DNA from: Bradyrhizobium yuanmingense | Lineage (GTDB): Bacteria > Pseudomonadota > Alphaproteobacteria > Rhizobiales > Xanthobacteraceae | Length of the DNA: 64,000 bases | Direction: 5' to 3' | Assembly (NCBI RefSeq): GCF_900094575.1 | Contig: NZ_FMAE01000001.1 | Span: 372,001 to 436,000 of the forward strand | Shown here: positions 16,894 to 25,606 of the stretch, one piece after another | Position numbering within the stretch: position 1 is the stretch's first letter | Layout: the number at the start of each line of letters is the position of its first letter | Notes under the pieces: generated by a model | Told to the model about the DNA's origin: nothing | The model's database searches: none | The model's input: only the letters and a program-made list of their open reading frames with translations | Position numbers and translations under genes: made by a program

Positions 16894-18444
16894 TTACTCG
16901 GCGGCGCCCTTGATATCAGCGGCCGGCGGCGTGTACGCCGCCTCCAGCGCGGCGAATTCCTCAGGCAGCATGTCGCACATCACCTGCACATGCGGAATGA
17001 TGTTGGCACCGACGATAAAGCCGAAATCGAGCTGGTCGCGATAGCTCTGCACGGTGATGTTGAGTGCCTGCCCGTGGGTCGAGATAGACACCGGGAAGAT
17101 GTGCAAGAGCTCGGCACCGGCGGCATAGAGCGTCTGCCGCGGCCCGGGCACGTTGGACACGGTGATGTTGGCCGCGGGCGGCAGCACGTCGGAGAGGTTC
17201 GAGCGGCTGTAGAGCAGCGCCAGAATCTGCACCATGATCGGCGCGCCCAGCATCGAGATGTTGGAGACCTGCGGCATCAAAGCCCGCAAAGGATGCGACA
17301 TCTCCTTGGACTTGGTTGATTGCGCGATGATCGCTTCCAGCCGCGCCTTGGGATCCTCGATGTTGGTGGCGATCGAGCAGATCATGCCGAACACCTGGTT
17401 GTTGGCCTCGGTGTTGCCCTCCTCCCGCAGCGAGATCGGCACCGCTGCGGTCAGGGATTTCGCCGGCAGCGTGCCGTATCGCAGGAGATAGCGGCGGACG
17501 ACGCCGGAGGCGAGCGCCAGCACCACGTCGTTGAGCTTGCCGCCGGCCTGCTTGGCCAGCGCCTTCGCCCGCGACAGCGGGATCGATACGCCGGCAAAGC
17601 TCCGCTCCGAGGAGATCGTCTTGTTGAGCATGGTCGGCGGCGACACCATGCTGGCAAGGCTCTCGCGCGACTTCGGATCGGCGATCTTGCCGAGCACGTC
17701 GGAGACGCTCTTGAGCACGGTCGGGATGTTGCCGGCGAAGCGCACCGCGCTCTCGATCTGGTACATAGCGTTGTCGAACAGGATCGAGCCGATATCGCTC
17801 TTGCCGGTGCGGGGCAGCTGCAGGTTCTTCGCCGCTTGCGAAGCCTCCAGCGGCTGGCTGAACAGCTGCTGATAGGAGTCGAGCAGGTTGGCGGCGATGT
17901 CGCGCGGCTCCTGCCCGGGCTTGCTGCCCGCGGTCGGCGGATCGACCTTCCGCGGGATCGGCGAGATGTCGTAGATCATGTTGGTCAGCGCCGCACCGGC
18001 GCCGCCATCGATCGCGGCATGGTGCATCTTGGAATAGAGCCCGACCTCGTTGTCCTTCATGCCCTCGAACACGTAGAACTCCCAGAGCGGACGGGCGCGG
18101 TTGAGCAGCTTGGCATGCATCCAGCCGACGATGCGCTCGAGCGTGGCGCGGTCGCGCGGCTGCGGCAGGCTTGCCCGGAAGATGTGGCGGTCGATGTCGA
18201 ACTGGTCGTCCTCGACCCAGGAGGGATGATCGATGTCGAGCGGCGCCTTCTCCAGCCGCGCCTTGAGAATCGGCGCGATGTGCAGGCGCGAGACGATCAT
18301 CGCCTTGAACTCTTCGAAGAAATCGCCCTTGTAGTCGTCAGGCAGGCGGAAGATCGCCATGCTGCCGACATGCATCGGCATCTCCGGTGTTTCCAGATAG
18401 AGAAACGACGCGTCAAGCGACGACAGCTTCTTACCGTCAGCCAT
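16894..18444 (-). CDS. Wax ester synthase/diacylglycerol acyltransferase (WS/DGAT)
   Basis: A 516-residue acyltransferase of the bacterial WS/DGAT family, which joins acyl-CoA to fatty alcohols or diacylglycerol. The catalytic HHxxxDG motif is HHAAIDG at 141-147. The N-terminal LSSLDASFLYLETPEMPMH and the C-terminal ITVSNVPGPRQTLYAAGAEL are both family signatures. Length is typical (450-520). It lies 10 nt upstream of the epoxide hydrolase and 45 nt downstream of a lipase-like gene on the same strand. Whether it makes wax ester or triacylglycerol cannot be told. Confidence 0.93.
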   Translation of the reverse strand: MADGKKLSSLDASFLYLETPEMPMHVGSMAIFRLPDDYKGDFFEEFKAMIVSRLHIAPILKARLEKAPLDIDHPSWVEDDQFDIDRHIFRASLPQPRDRATLERIVGWMHAKLLNRARPLWEFYVFEGMKDNEVGLYSKMHHAAIDGGAGAALTNMIYDISPIPRKVDPPTAGSKPGQEPRDIAANLLDSYQQLFSQPLEASQAAKNLQLPRTGKSDIGSILFDNAMYQIESAVRFAGNIPTVLKSVSDVLGKIADPKSRESLASMVSPPTMLNKTISSERSFAGVSIPLSRAKALAKQAGGKLNDVVLALASGVVRRYLLRYGTLPAKSLTAAVPISLREEGNTEANNQVFGMICSIATNIEDPKARLEAIIAQSTKSKEMSHPLRALMPQVSNISMLGAPIMVQILALLYSRSNLSDVLPPAANITVSNVPGPRQTLYAAGAELLHIFPVSISTHGQALNITVQSYRDQLDFGFIVGANIIPHVQVMCDMLPEEFAALEAAYTPPAADIKGAAE

Positions 18445-18489
18445 GGTTCCCTCCCGAGTATTCGACGGGCGCCTTGGCGGCGCTTCTCG

Positions 18490-19290
18490 TCAGGCCGATA
18501 CTGCCCGGTCCGGCGGGGCATATGCAATGGCAAACGGCCCCGCCCGGTCAAATGGCCGGAAGTCTCCCTCCGGTTGCGCCAGGCGATCCGCCACGGCCCA
18601 CAGCACCGCCGGGTTCACGCCAAGCCCAATATGGCTCGCCAGGTGCACCTCGATGTTCTCGGCACGGTCGGAGGGGCGCAGCAGACAGGTCCGCCAGTTC
18701 ACGACGCCGTCGGCGCGCGAATAGATCGACGTTGCCGGCACCGGCAGATCGCCGGCAATCGCCTCGCGTGCTTCCGCATAGTCCTCCACCTTCTCGCCGG
18801 ATAACGTCTCATAGAGCCGCGTCGCGTGGGTCGCCCGCACATCGTTGGCGAAAGGGCTGCCGAGTGTGACGACGTAGCGGACCTTGTCCGGCGCCCAAAG
18901 CGCGAGATCGCGGGCATAGACGCCGCCGAGACTCCAACCGACCAGGCTGACCTTGCGTCCCGTGGCGGCATGGATTTCGGCCAAGCGCATGCGCAGCGAA
19001 TCCCGCATTCGCCCGAGCCCGCCGAGATTGCGGCCCATCCGCCAGGCATGCGCCGCATAACCGAGCTCGCTGAGATAGCGCCGTATCGGCACCATGGAGA
19101 GGTCGCTGGCGAGAAAGCCCGGCAGCGCCAGCACCGGATGGCCATCGCCCCGCGGCGCCCGCATCAGGAGCGGCGACAGCAAGAGGCTCGCATTCAACTC
19201 GAATAGCCCACGGGCCTCGGCGAGCAGCAGGCCGAGACCCGGCGGACGAAGCCGGCCTTCTTGCAGCGCCCCGTCCGGCTCGGGCGACAC
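18490..19290 (-). CDS. Lipase-like alpha/beta hydrolase in the WS/DGAT operon
   Basis: A 266-residue protein closely related in layout to the hydrolase at 5447-6217. It shows RGDGHPVLALPGFLASDLS, the nucleophile elbow GWSLGG (118-123, Ser120), TLGSPFANDVRAT and a late His in SHIGLGVNPAV. No signal peptide is evident. The start is GTG at 19290, sharing one base with the stop of the DUF6489 gene (TAGTG), so translation is coupled. Position before the WS/DGAT gene suggests it acts on storage esters or supplies acyl groups; that is inference. Confidence 0.78.
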   Translation of the reverse strand: MSPEPDGALQEGRLRPPGLGLLLAEARGLFELNASLLLSPLLMRAPRGDGHPVLALPGFLASDLSMVPIRRYLSELGYAAHAWRMGRNLGGLGRMRDSLRMRLAEIHAATGRKVSLVGWSLGGVYARDLALWAPDKVRYVVTLGSPFANDVRATHATRLYETLSGEKVEDYAEAREAIAGDLPVPATSIYSRADGVVNWRTCLLRPSDRAENIEVHLASHIGLGVNPAVLWAVADRLAQPEGDFRPFDRAGPFAIAYAPPDRAVSA

Positions 19291-19547
19291 TATTTTTTCT
19301 TGTCGCCGCTGCGGGTGCCGCCGAGGCCGGCCATCGCGACGAACATGTCCTGAAACCGCTCGGCGATCTTGGGATCGAAGGTGAACCAGCTCTGGATCAG
19401 CGATTCCGGCGAGATCTTCTCAATATTGCTGAGCACCTGCTGCTGCAGCTTGTCCATGACGGCGGTCTGCATCGGCGCCACGTCAGGCAGACCGAAGAAC
19501 TGACGGGCTTCGAGGGGGGTACAGTCGATTTCGATGTTAACCTTCAT
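19290..19547 (-). CDS. DUF6489-type small protein
   Basis: An 85-residue acidic/neutral protein. The pattern MKVNIEIDCTPLEARQFFGL at the start and QSWFTFDPKIAERFQDMFVA later matches the small alphaproteobacterial family DUF6489 as I recall it. The C-terminus ends in a basic GTRSGDKKK tail. The ATG at 19547 has a strong GGAGGGGA site. It is the first gene of the lipid-linked run and is translationally coupled to the following hydrolase. The MQTAVMDKLQQQVLSNI stretch resembles phasin or PHA-associated helices, so a lipid- or granule-surface role is possible but unproven. Confidence 0.7.
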   Translation of the reverse strand: MKVNIEIDCTPLEARQFFGLPDVAPMQTAVMDKLQQQVLSNIEKISPESLIQSWFTFDPKIAERFQDMFVAMAGLGGTRSGDKKK

Positions 19548-19869
19548 GTCCCCTCCGGATGAGATTCGAGCGGCCTGTCGGAGTATCACCGCGAGAAGGT
19601 CTGCAAGGCAAGCGACCTGAGGGGAAGCCGCTAGGACCAGCTTCCCCAATCGACGGGTATGGTCAATCAAATTGTCGGCCCGCGCCCCCGCGCAGAAGCT
19701 CGCCGGCCTGCCGGGGATTGCCGGGCAGCATTGCTGCACAGCGGCGCAACTTGGCGCGTTCCTTGCTGGAATGACGCTTGCACGGGTCGAGAACTCTGGG
19801 CAACATGGATCAGTCAGCCTCGCCGAACAATCAAAAATCACCGGCGCGGCAGTGTGGAGAGGGTCAAGA
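19548..19869. other. 322-nt divergent intergenic region
   Basis: It separates the DUF6489/lipid operon (minus) from the first peptide importer (plus). It carries the DUF6489 ribosome site at its left end, a candidate sigma-54 promoter at 19752-19767 and the ribosome site GAGAGGG (19857-19863) of the importer. I see no convincing small gene or repeat in the rest. Confidence 0.6.
19752..19767 (+). promoter_or_regulatory. Candidate sigma-54 promoter for the first peptide importer
   Basis: TGGCGCG-N4-TTGCT matches the -24/-12 consensus TGGCACG-N4-TTGCW with one mismatch and exact spacing. Transcription would start near 19778, leaving a leader of about 90 nt before the substrate-binding protein gene. 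Nitrogen-controlled expression would suit a peptide scavenging operon. Confidence 0.45.
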
Positions 19870-21465
19870 ATGTCAGTCGGTCAAAGTCTGTTTGCGGCGA
19901 CACTCGCCGGTACGCTCGCGTTGGCGGTCTCGCCAGCATCGAGCCAGACGCTACGTTATGCCAACCAGGGTGACCTGAAGTCGCTCGATCCCTATACCCT
20001 GAACGAGAGCACCACCCACGCTCATCTCGGCCACGTCTATCAGGGCCTCACGGCGCGCGACAAGGACCTCAAGATCATTCCGGCGCTGGCGGAAAGCTGG
20101 GAAACCCCAGAGCCGACGCGCTGGCGCTTCCATTTGCGCAAGGGCGTGAAATTCCACAACGGCAACCCCTTCACCGCCGACGACGTGGTGTTCTCGGCCG
20201 ATCGCGTCCGCAAGAAGGGGTCGAACATGCAGACTCGCCTTGCGCCGGACGTCAAGGTGGTCAAGGTCGATGACTATACCGTCGACTTCGTCCTGCCCTC
20301 GCCAAATCCCATTCTGCATAACGCGTGGGATGTCTGGTACATCATGAACAAGAAATGGGCCGAGGAGAACAACGTCGTCGATCCGACGCCGGTGGCGGCG
20401 ACCACGCCGAGCTATGCCTCACTGAACGAGAACGGCACCGGTCCCTTCATCATTGAAAGCCATCAGCCCGGCGTGAAGACGGTGTTCAAGGCCAATCCCA
20501 ATTATTGGGGCAAGGTCGAGGGCAATCTCAAGGAGATCATCTTCACCCCGATCGCTTCCGACGCCACCCGCGTCGCCGCCCTGCTCTCGGGCGAAGTCGA
20601 CGTCATCGAGCCGGTTCCGATCCAGGACATCTCCCGCGTCGATTCCAGCCCGAACGCCCAGGTGCTGAAGGGACCGGAGCTGCGTACCATCTTCCTCGGC
20701 TTTGACCAGATGCGTGACGAGCTGCTCTACTCCAACATCAAGGGCAAGAACCCGTTCAAGGACGTCCGCGTCCGCGAGGCCTTCTACAAGGCGATCGATA
20801 TCGAGCTGATCAAGACGCGCGTGATGCGCGGGCTGTCGACGCCGTCGGCGCTGATGATCGCACCGGAACTGTTCGTGCTGTCCAAGGAGTTCACGCGGCC
20901 GAAATTCGATCCCGACGGCGCCAAGAAGCTCCTGACCGAAGCCGGTTACCCCGACGGCTTCGAGGTCACCATGGACTGCCCGAACGATCGCTACGTCAAC
21001 GACGCCGCGATCTGCCAGGCCGTGGTCGGCATGCTCGCCCGCATCGGCGTCAAGATCAATCTCCTGGCGCAACCGAAGGCGCAGTACTTCGCCAAGGTGC
21101 TGAAGCAGGGCGGCTACCAGACCTCGTTCTACCTGCTGGGCTGGACTCCGAGCACGATGGATTCCCACAACGTGCTCTACGACATCATGGGCTGCCGCGA
21201 CGATGCGAAATCCTCGCGCGGCGAGGCCAATCTCGGCGGCTATTGCAACAAGGAGTTCGACGCCATCACCGACAAGGTGCTGGTCGAAGCCGACACCACC
21301 AAGCGCAACCAGTTGATCAAGCAGGCCTACGAAATCGGCATGAAGGACTGGTCCTACATCCCGCTACACCAGCAGGCGCTGGCCTGGGGCGTTTCGAAGA
21401 AGGTGAACCTGCCGCAGCGCGCCGACAATCTCGTCATGTTCCACTGGGCAACCAAGAAGGAATAG
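19870..21465 (+). CDS. Oligopeptide/dipeptide-type ABC substrate-binding protein (importer 1)
   Basis: A 531-residue SBP_bac_5 family periplasmic binding protein. The N-terminus (MSVGQSLFAATLAGTLALAV, then SPASSQ) is a Sec signal peptide. Family hallmarks include LRYANQGDLKSLDPYTLNES at the mature start, WRFHLRKGVKFHNGNPFTADDVVFS (about 95-120) and the C-terminal DWSYIPLHQQALAWGVSKKV. The ATG at 19870 has a purine-rich site 6 nt upstream and gives a clean signal peptide; the frame remains open upstream to 19672 without one. The ligand could be a dipeptide, oligopeptide or other amphipathic compound. It is followed by two permeases and two ATPases. Confidence 0.92.
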   Translation: MSVGQSLFAATLAGTLALAVSPASSQTLRYANQGDLKSLDPYTLNESTTHAHLGHVYQGLTARDKDLKIIPALAESWETPEPTRWRFHLRKGVKFHNGNPFTADDVVFSADRVRKKGSNMQTRLAPDVKVVKVDDYTVDFVLPSPNPILHNAWDVWYIMNKKWAEENNVVDPTPVAATTPSYASLNENGTGPFIIESHQPGVKTVFKANPNYWGKVEGNLKEIIFTPIASDATRVAALLSGEVDVIEPVPIQDISRVDSSPNAQVLKGPELRTIFLGFDQMRDELLYSNIKGKNPFKDVRVREAFYKAIDIELIKTRVMRGLSTPSALMIAPELFVLSKEFTRPKFDPDGAKKLLTEAGYPDGFEVTMDCPNDRYVNDAAICQAVVGMLARIGVKINLLAQPKAQYFAKVLKQGGYQTSFYLLGWTPSTMDSHNVLYDIMGCRDDAKSSRGEANLGGYCNKEFDAITDKVLVEADTTKRNQLIKQAYEIGMKDWSYIPLHQQALAWGVSKKVNLPQRADNLVMFHWATKKE

Positions 21466-21480
21466 GATCGGTTGAACACG

Positions 21481-21519
21481 AGGTCCCGGCGGCATCCGCC
21501 TTCCGGGACCTTTTCTTTT
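21481..21519 (+). terminator. Rho-independent terminator/attenuator after the binding-protein gene
   Basis: A 9-bp stem AGGTCCCGG (21481-21489) / CCGGGACCT (21503-21511) is followed by TTTCTTTTC. It lies between the binding protein and the first permease, so it likely ends part of the transcripts and keeps the binding protein in excess over membrane parts. Confidence 0.75.
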
Positions 21520-21569
21520 CCGGCCGCCAAGGACGTCGGCCGTACGCTCACCCAAGGACAGTGGAAGGC

Positions 21570-22550
21570 ATGCTCGCTTTCACGCTTCGCCGCGCCGTTC
21601 AGGCCATCGGCGTCATGTTCGCCGTCGGCATCATCGCGTTCTCGATGTTCCGCTTCGCCGGCGACCCCGTCAACCAGATCGTCTCGATCGACACCTCGGC
21701 CGCCGAACGCGCGATCGTGCGCAAGTCGCTCGGCCTCGATGACCCCGTGCCGGTGCAGTTCGTGCGCTATTTCGCCGATGCGGCGCAGTTCAAGTTCGGC
21801 GTCTCCTACCAGTTCCGCCAGCCGGTCGCGACGCTGTTGATGGAGCGCATGCCCGCGACGCTGGAACTTGCGATCTGTGCGACCGTGTTTGCAATGGTGT
21901 TCGGCATCCTGATGGGCGTCTATTCGGCGCTCAAGCGCGATACCGTGCTGGCCAAACTATTCCAGGCGGTCTCGCTGATCGGCATCTCGCTGCCGACCTT
22001 CCTGATCGGCATTCTCCTGATCTACCTGTTCGCTGTGACATTGGGCTGGTTGCCCTCGTTCGGCCGCGGCGAGGTGGTCAAGCTCGGCTGGTGGACGACC
22101 GGCCTGCTCACGGTGTCGGGACTGAAGGCACTGATCATGCCTTCGATCACGCTCGGCCTGTTCCAGATGACCCTGATCATGCGGCTGGTGCGCGCGGAGA
22201 TGCTGGAAGTGTTGCGGACCGACTATATCCGCTTCGCCCGCGCGAGGGGGCTGACCACGCGTGCGATCCATTTCGGCCACGCGCTGAAGAACACGCTGAT
22301 TCCGGTGATCACCGTGGCCGGGCTTCAGTTTGGCTCGGTTATTGCATTTTCGATCATCACCGAAACCGTGTTCCAATGGCCGGGCATGGGGCTTCTGTTC
22401 GTCCAGGCCGTGCAAAACGTCGACATTCCGATCATGGCCGCCTACCTGCTGATGGTTTCACTGATCTTCGTCACCATCAATCTGGTGGTCGACATTCTCT
22501 ACACGGTGGTCGATCCGCGCCTGCGCTCGACCGTCGGTCGCGCCGCATAG
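21570..22550 (+). CDS. Peptide ABC transporter permease, DppB-like (importer 1)
   Basis: A 326-residue inner-membrane permease with about six transmembrane helices. The N-terminal MLAFTLRRAVQAIGVMFAVG helix is typical of DppB/OppB. The cytoplasmic EAA-type loop lies around RTDYIRFARARGLTTRAIHF, ending with TVVDPRLRS. It would form the translocation pore with the next gene product. The ATG at 21570 follows a GTGGAAGG site. It lies 12 nt upstream of the second permease. Confidence 0.92.
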   Translation: MLAFTLRRAVQAIGVMFAVGIIAFSMFRFAGDPVNQIVSIDTSAAERAIVRKSLGLDDPVPVQFVRYFADAAQFKFGVSYQFRQPVATLLMERMPATLELAICATVFAMVFGILMGVYSALKRDTVLAKLFQAVSLIGISLPTFLIGILLIYLFAVTLGWLPSFGRGEVVKLGWWTTGLLTVSGLKALIMPSITLGLFQMTLIMRLVRAEMLEVLRTDYIRFARARGLTTRAIHFGHALKNTLIPVITVAGLQFGSVIAFSIITETVFQWPGMGLLFVQAVQNVDIPIMAAYLLMVSLIFVTINLVVDILYTVVDPRLRSTVGRAA

Positions 22551-22561
22551 GGCAGCCTGCA

Positions 22562-23533
22562 ATGTCCGACGCAGTCGTCTCCAATTCCGACAAGCAGAGC
22601 GCGCAGCCGGTGCAGGCCGCCCATGGCTGGTTCAGCCGCACGCTCGACAGCGACTTGTTCTATTCGTTCCGCCGCTCCAAGCTCACCATGGTGGCTGCGG
22701 CTATCACGGTCCTGTTCTTCCTGCTTGCGATCTTTGCATCCGTGCTCGCGGTGCAGAACCCGTTCGATCCGGCACAGCTGCAATTGATCAATTCGCGGAT
22801 TTCACCGCTGTGGACTGCGGACGGCCAGAGCCCGTTCCTGCTTGGCACCGACGAGCAGGGCCGCGACGTGTTCTCCGCGATTCTCTATGGCATGCGCATC
22901 TCGCTCGCCGTGGGTGTCGCCGGCGTGATCTTCGCCGGCGCGCTCGGCATCGCCCTCGGCCTGATCGCCGGCTATTTCGGCGGCGCAGTGGACGGCGTGA
23001 TCATGCGGATCGCCGACGTGCAGCTGACATTCCCTGCAATCCTGATCGCGCTGCTGGTCAACGGCATCGCGAAATCAATCCTCGGCAACCGGCTGGACGC
23101 CACCAGCATGCTGGTGGTGCTGGTGATCTCGATCGGCCTGAGCTTCTGGGTCGGCTATGCCCGGACGGTGCGCAGCTCCGTGATGGTCGAGAAGAACAAG
23201 GACTACGTCGCCGCCGCACAGCTGATCGGCCTGCCGGCGCCGAAGATCATGCTGCGGCACGTGCTGCCGAACACGATGGGCCCGATTCTGGTCATCGCCA
23301 CCATCAACCTTGCGCTCGCCATCATCACCGAGGCGACGCTGTCCTTCCTCGGCGTCGGCCTGCCCGATACCATGCCCTCGCTCGGCACGCTGATCCGCAT
23401 CGGCAACAATTATCTGTTCGCCGGCGAATGGTGGATCGTCGCCTTCCCGGGGCTCGCGCTCGCAACGCTGATCCTATCGATCAATCTGCTCGGCGACTGG
23501 CTGCGCGACGCGCTCAATCCGAAGCTTCGATGA
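22562..23533 (+). CDS. Peptide ABC transporter permease, DppC-like (importer 1)
   Basis: A 323-residue permease of the DppC/OppC type. It has a polar N-terminal tail, a first helix around residues 42-65, the periplasmic PFLLGTDEQGRDVFSAILYG signature, an EAA loop at KDYVAAAQLIGLPAPKIMLRH, and the conserved C-terminus LLGDWLRDALNPKLR. It is partner of the upstream DppB-like permease. Length and features are normal for the family. Confidence 0.92.
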   Translation: MSDAVVSNSDKQSAQPVQAAHGWFSRTLDSDLFYSFRRSKLTMVAAAITVLFFLLAIFASVLAVQNPFDPAQLQLINSRISPLWTADGQSPFLLGTDEQGRDVFSAILYGMRISLAVGVAGVIFAGALGIALGLIAGYFGGAVDGVIMRIADVQLTFPAILIALLVNGIAKSILGNRLDATSMLVVLVISIGLSFWVGYARTVRSSVMVEKNKDYVAAAQLIGLPAPKIMLRHVLPNTMGPILVIATINLALAIITEATLSFLGVGLPDTMPSLGTLIRIGNNYLFAGEWWIVAFPGLALATLILSINLLGDWLRDALNPKLR

Positions 23534-23546
23534 ATACGCCTCGTCC

Positions 23547-24533
23547 ATGACCGAACCCGTCCTTTCCGTGCGCGATCTTCACGTGGAGTTTGCCTCCCGC
23601 CGCGGCACGCTGCGCGCCATCGACGGCGTCTCCTTCGACATTGCCAAGGGCGAGGTGCTCGGCGTCGTCGGCGAGTCCGGAGCCGGCAAGTCCGTCACCG
23701 GCCTCGCGGTGATCGGCCTGATCGATCCGCCCGGCCGCATTGCCGGCGGCGAGATTCATCTCGCGGGCCTGCGCATCGACAATCTGCCGCCGGAGGAGAT
23801 GCGCCGTATCAGGGGCAAGCGCATCGGCATGATCTTCCAGGATCCGCTGACATCGCTCAATCCGCTGTACAAGGTCGGCGACCAGATCGTGGAGACGATC
23901 CGCACCCACCTCAATCTGTCCGAGTCGGCCGCCCGCCGCCGCGCCATCGACCTCCTGGCCGAAGTCGGCATTCCCGCGCCGGAAAAGCGTATCGACGGCT
24001 ATCCCCACGAGTTTTCCGGTGGCATGCGCCAGCGCGTCGTGATCGCGCTCGCGATCTGTGCCGAGCCCGAGCTGATCATCGCGGACGAGCCGACCACCGC
24101 GCTCGATGTCTCCGTGCAGGCCCAGATCATCTCGCTGATCAAGCGGCTCGGACGCGACCACGGCACCGCGGTGATGCTGGTGACGCACGACATGGGCGTG
24201 ATCGCCGAAACCTCCGACCGCGTCGCGGTGATGTATGCCGGCCGCGTCGCCGAGATCGGCCCGGTGCAGGACCTCGTGAAGAATCCGCTGCATCCTTATG
24301 CCAAGGGCCTGATGGGCGCGATCCCGACGCTTGCGGGCGAGGACAAGCGCCTGGTGCAGATCCCGGGCTCGATGCCGCGCCTGTCGGCGATCCCGCGCGG
24401 CTGCTCGTTCAATCCGCGCTGCGCCTTCGCCTTCGATCGTTGCCGTGTCGATCGGCCGGAGCCGCTGCCGCGCGGCGCGCAATCGGTGGCCTGCCACCTC
24501 TATGACGACGTGCCGGCGGAGAGCGTGGCATGA
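23547..24533 (+). CDS. Peptide ABC transporter ATP-binding protein, DppD-like (importer 1)
   Basis: A 328-residue ATPase. Walker A GESGAGKS (about 43-50), Q-loop FQDPLTSLNP, signature FSGGMRQR, Walker [13 protein letters not shown] and switch His in THDMG are all intact. The oligo_HPY extension at the C-terminus has NPLHPYAKGLMGAIP and a cysteine cluster (CSFNPRCAFAFDRC), typical of DppD/OppD and sometimes linked to an Fe-S site. The stop overlaps the next ATPase start (ATGA). Confidence 0.94.
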   Translation: MTEPVLSVRDLHVEFASRRGTLRAIDGVSFDIAKGEVLGVVGESGAGKSVTGLAVIGLIDPPGRIAGGEIHLAGLRIDNLPPEEMRRIRGKRIGMIFQDPLTSLNPLYKVGDQIVETIRTHLNLSESAARRRAIDLLAEVGIPAPEKRIDGYPHEFSGGMRQRVVIALAICAEPELIIADEPTTALDVSVQAQIISLIKRLGRDHGTAVMLVTHDMGVIAETSDRVAVMYAGRVAEIGPVQDLVKNPLHPYAKGLMGAIPTLAGEDKRLVQIPGSMPRLSAIPRGCSFNPRCAFAFDRCRVDRPEPLPRGAQSVACHLYDDVPAESVA

Positions 24534-25519
24534 GTGCTCCCTTCGTCCAGGCCACAAACCTGCGCCGCGTCTTCGACGTCTCGAAACCCTGGCTCAACCG
24601 CGTGCTTGAAGGCGGACATCTCGAATATCTCAAGGCAGTCGATCACGTTACCTTCGACATCAGGAAGGGCGAGACGTTTGCCCTGGTCGGCGAGTCCGGC
24701 TCCGGCAAGACCACGGTGGCACGCATGGTCGTCGGCCTGCTGCCGCCAAGCGCCGGCGACGTGCTGATCGACGGCGTCTCCATGACCGACCCGCGGCAGG
24801 CGCCAGCGCGGCGGAAGCTGCGCCGGCGCATCCAGATGATCTTCCAGGATCCCTATGCGAGCCTGAACCCGCGCTTCCGGGTCGATGCCATCATCTCCGA
24901 GCCGATCCGTGCCTTCGACCTGATCCAGGGCGAGCGCGACATCCAGGCTCGCGTCGGCGAGCTGCTCAGCCTCGTCGGCCTGCATCCGGACGACCGGCTG
25001 AAATATCCGCACGAATTCTCCGGCGGCCAACGCCAACGCATCGCGATCGCGCGCGCGCTCGCGTCCGACGCCGAATTCATCGTCTGCGACGAGCCGACCT
25101 CGGCGCTCGACGTCTCCGTGCAGGCGCAGATCCTGAACCTGATGCGCGACCTCCAGGACAAGTTCGGCCTGACCTACATGTTCATCAGCCACAACCTCGC
25201 CGTGGTGCGCCACATGGCGAGCCGCGTCGGCGTGATGTATCTCGGCCGTATCGTCGAGATTGCGGACGGACGCGAGCTGTTCGCCAATCCGCGCATGCCT
25301 TACACCAAGATGCTGCTGGGCGCCGTGCCTGATCTTGCCATGAGCGGCCGCCAGCGCATTCCGGTCAAGGGCGAGATTCCGAACCCGATCAATCCGCCCT
25401 CCGGCTGCGCCTTCAATCCGCGCTGTCCGCTGGCGTTCGATCTCTGCCGCAAGGAAACCCCGGAACTAATCGACGGCGTCGCCTGCCATGCGGTCAACAC
25501 CGCGCCGGTCCCGGCGTGA
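24530..25519 (+). CDS. Peptide ABC transporter ATP-binding protein, DppF-like (importer 1)
   Basis: A 329-residue ATPase of the DppF/OppF type: Walker A GESGSGKT, Q-loop FQDPYASLNP, signature FSGGQRQR, Walker B FIVCDEPTSALD and SHNLAVV in place of the usual SHDLAVV, so the D-to-N change after the switch His is a small oddity. The C-terminal CAFNPRCPLAFDLC again gives the four-cysteine pattern. It pairs with the preceding DppD-like subunit in a heterodimer. It is followed by 87 nt without a gene before the gamma-glutamyltransferase-like gene. Confidence 0.93.
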   Translation: MSAPFVQATNLRRVFDVSKPWLNRVLEGGHLEYLKAVDHVTFDIRKGETFALVGESGSGKTTVARMVVGLLPPSAGDVLIDGVSMTDPRQAPARRKLRRRIQMIFQDPYASLNPRFRVDAIISEPIRAFDLIQGERDIQARVGELLSLVGLHPDDRLKYPHEFSGGQRQRIAIARALASDAEFIVCDEPTSALDVSVQAQILNLMRDLQDKFGLTYMFISHNLAVVRHMASRVGVMYLGRIVEIADGRELFANPRMPYTKMLLGAVPDLAMSGRQRIPVKGEIPNPINPPSGCAFNPRCPLAFDLCRKETPELIDGVACHAVNTAPVPA

Positions 25520-25606
25520 CGCGCGCGTGCCATGCAGCCTGCGCATTTGGAAGCGGGGTGGCCCTGTGATCAATTGCGCGCGCCGGAAATAAGGTGGTGA
25601 AGTCCC

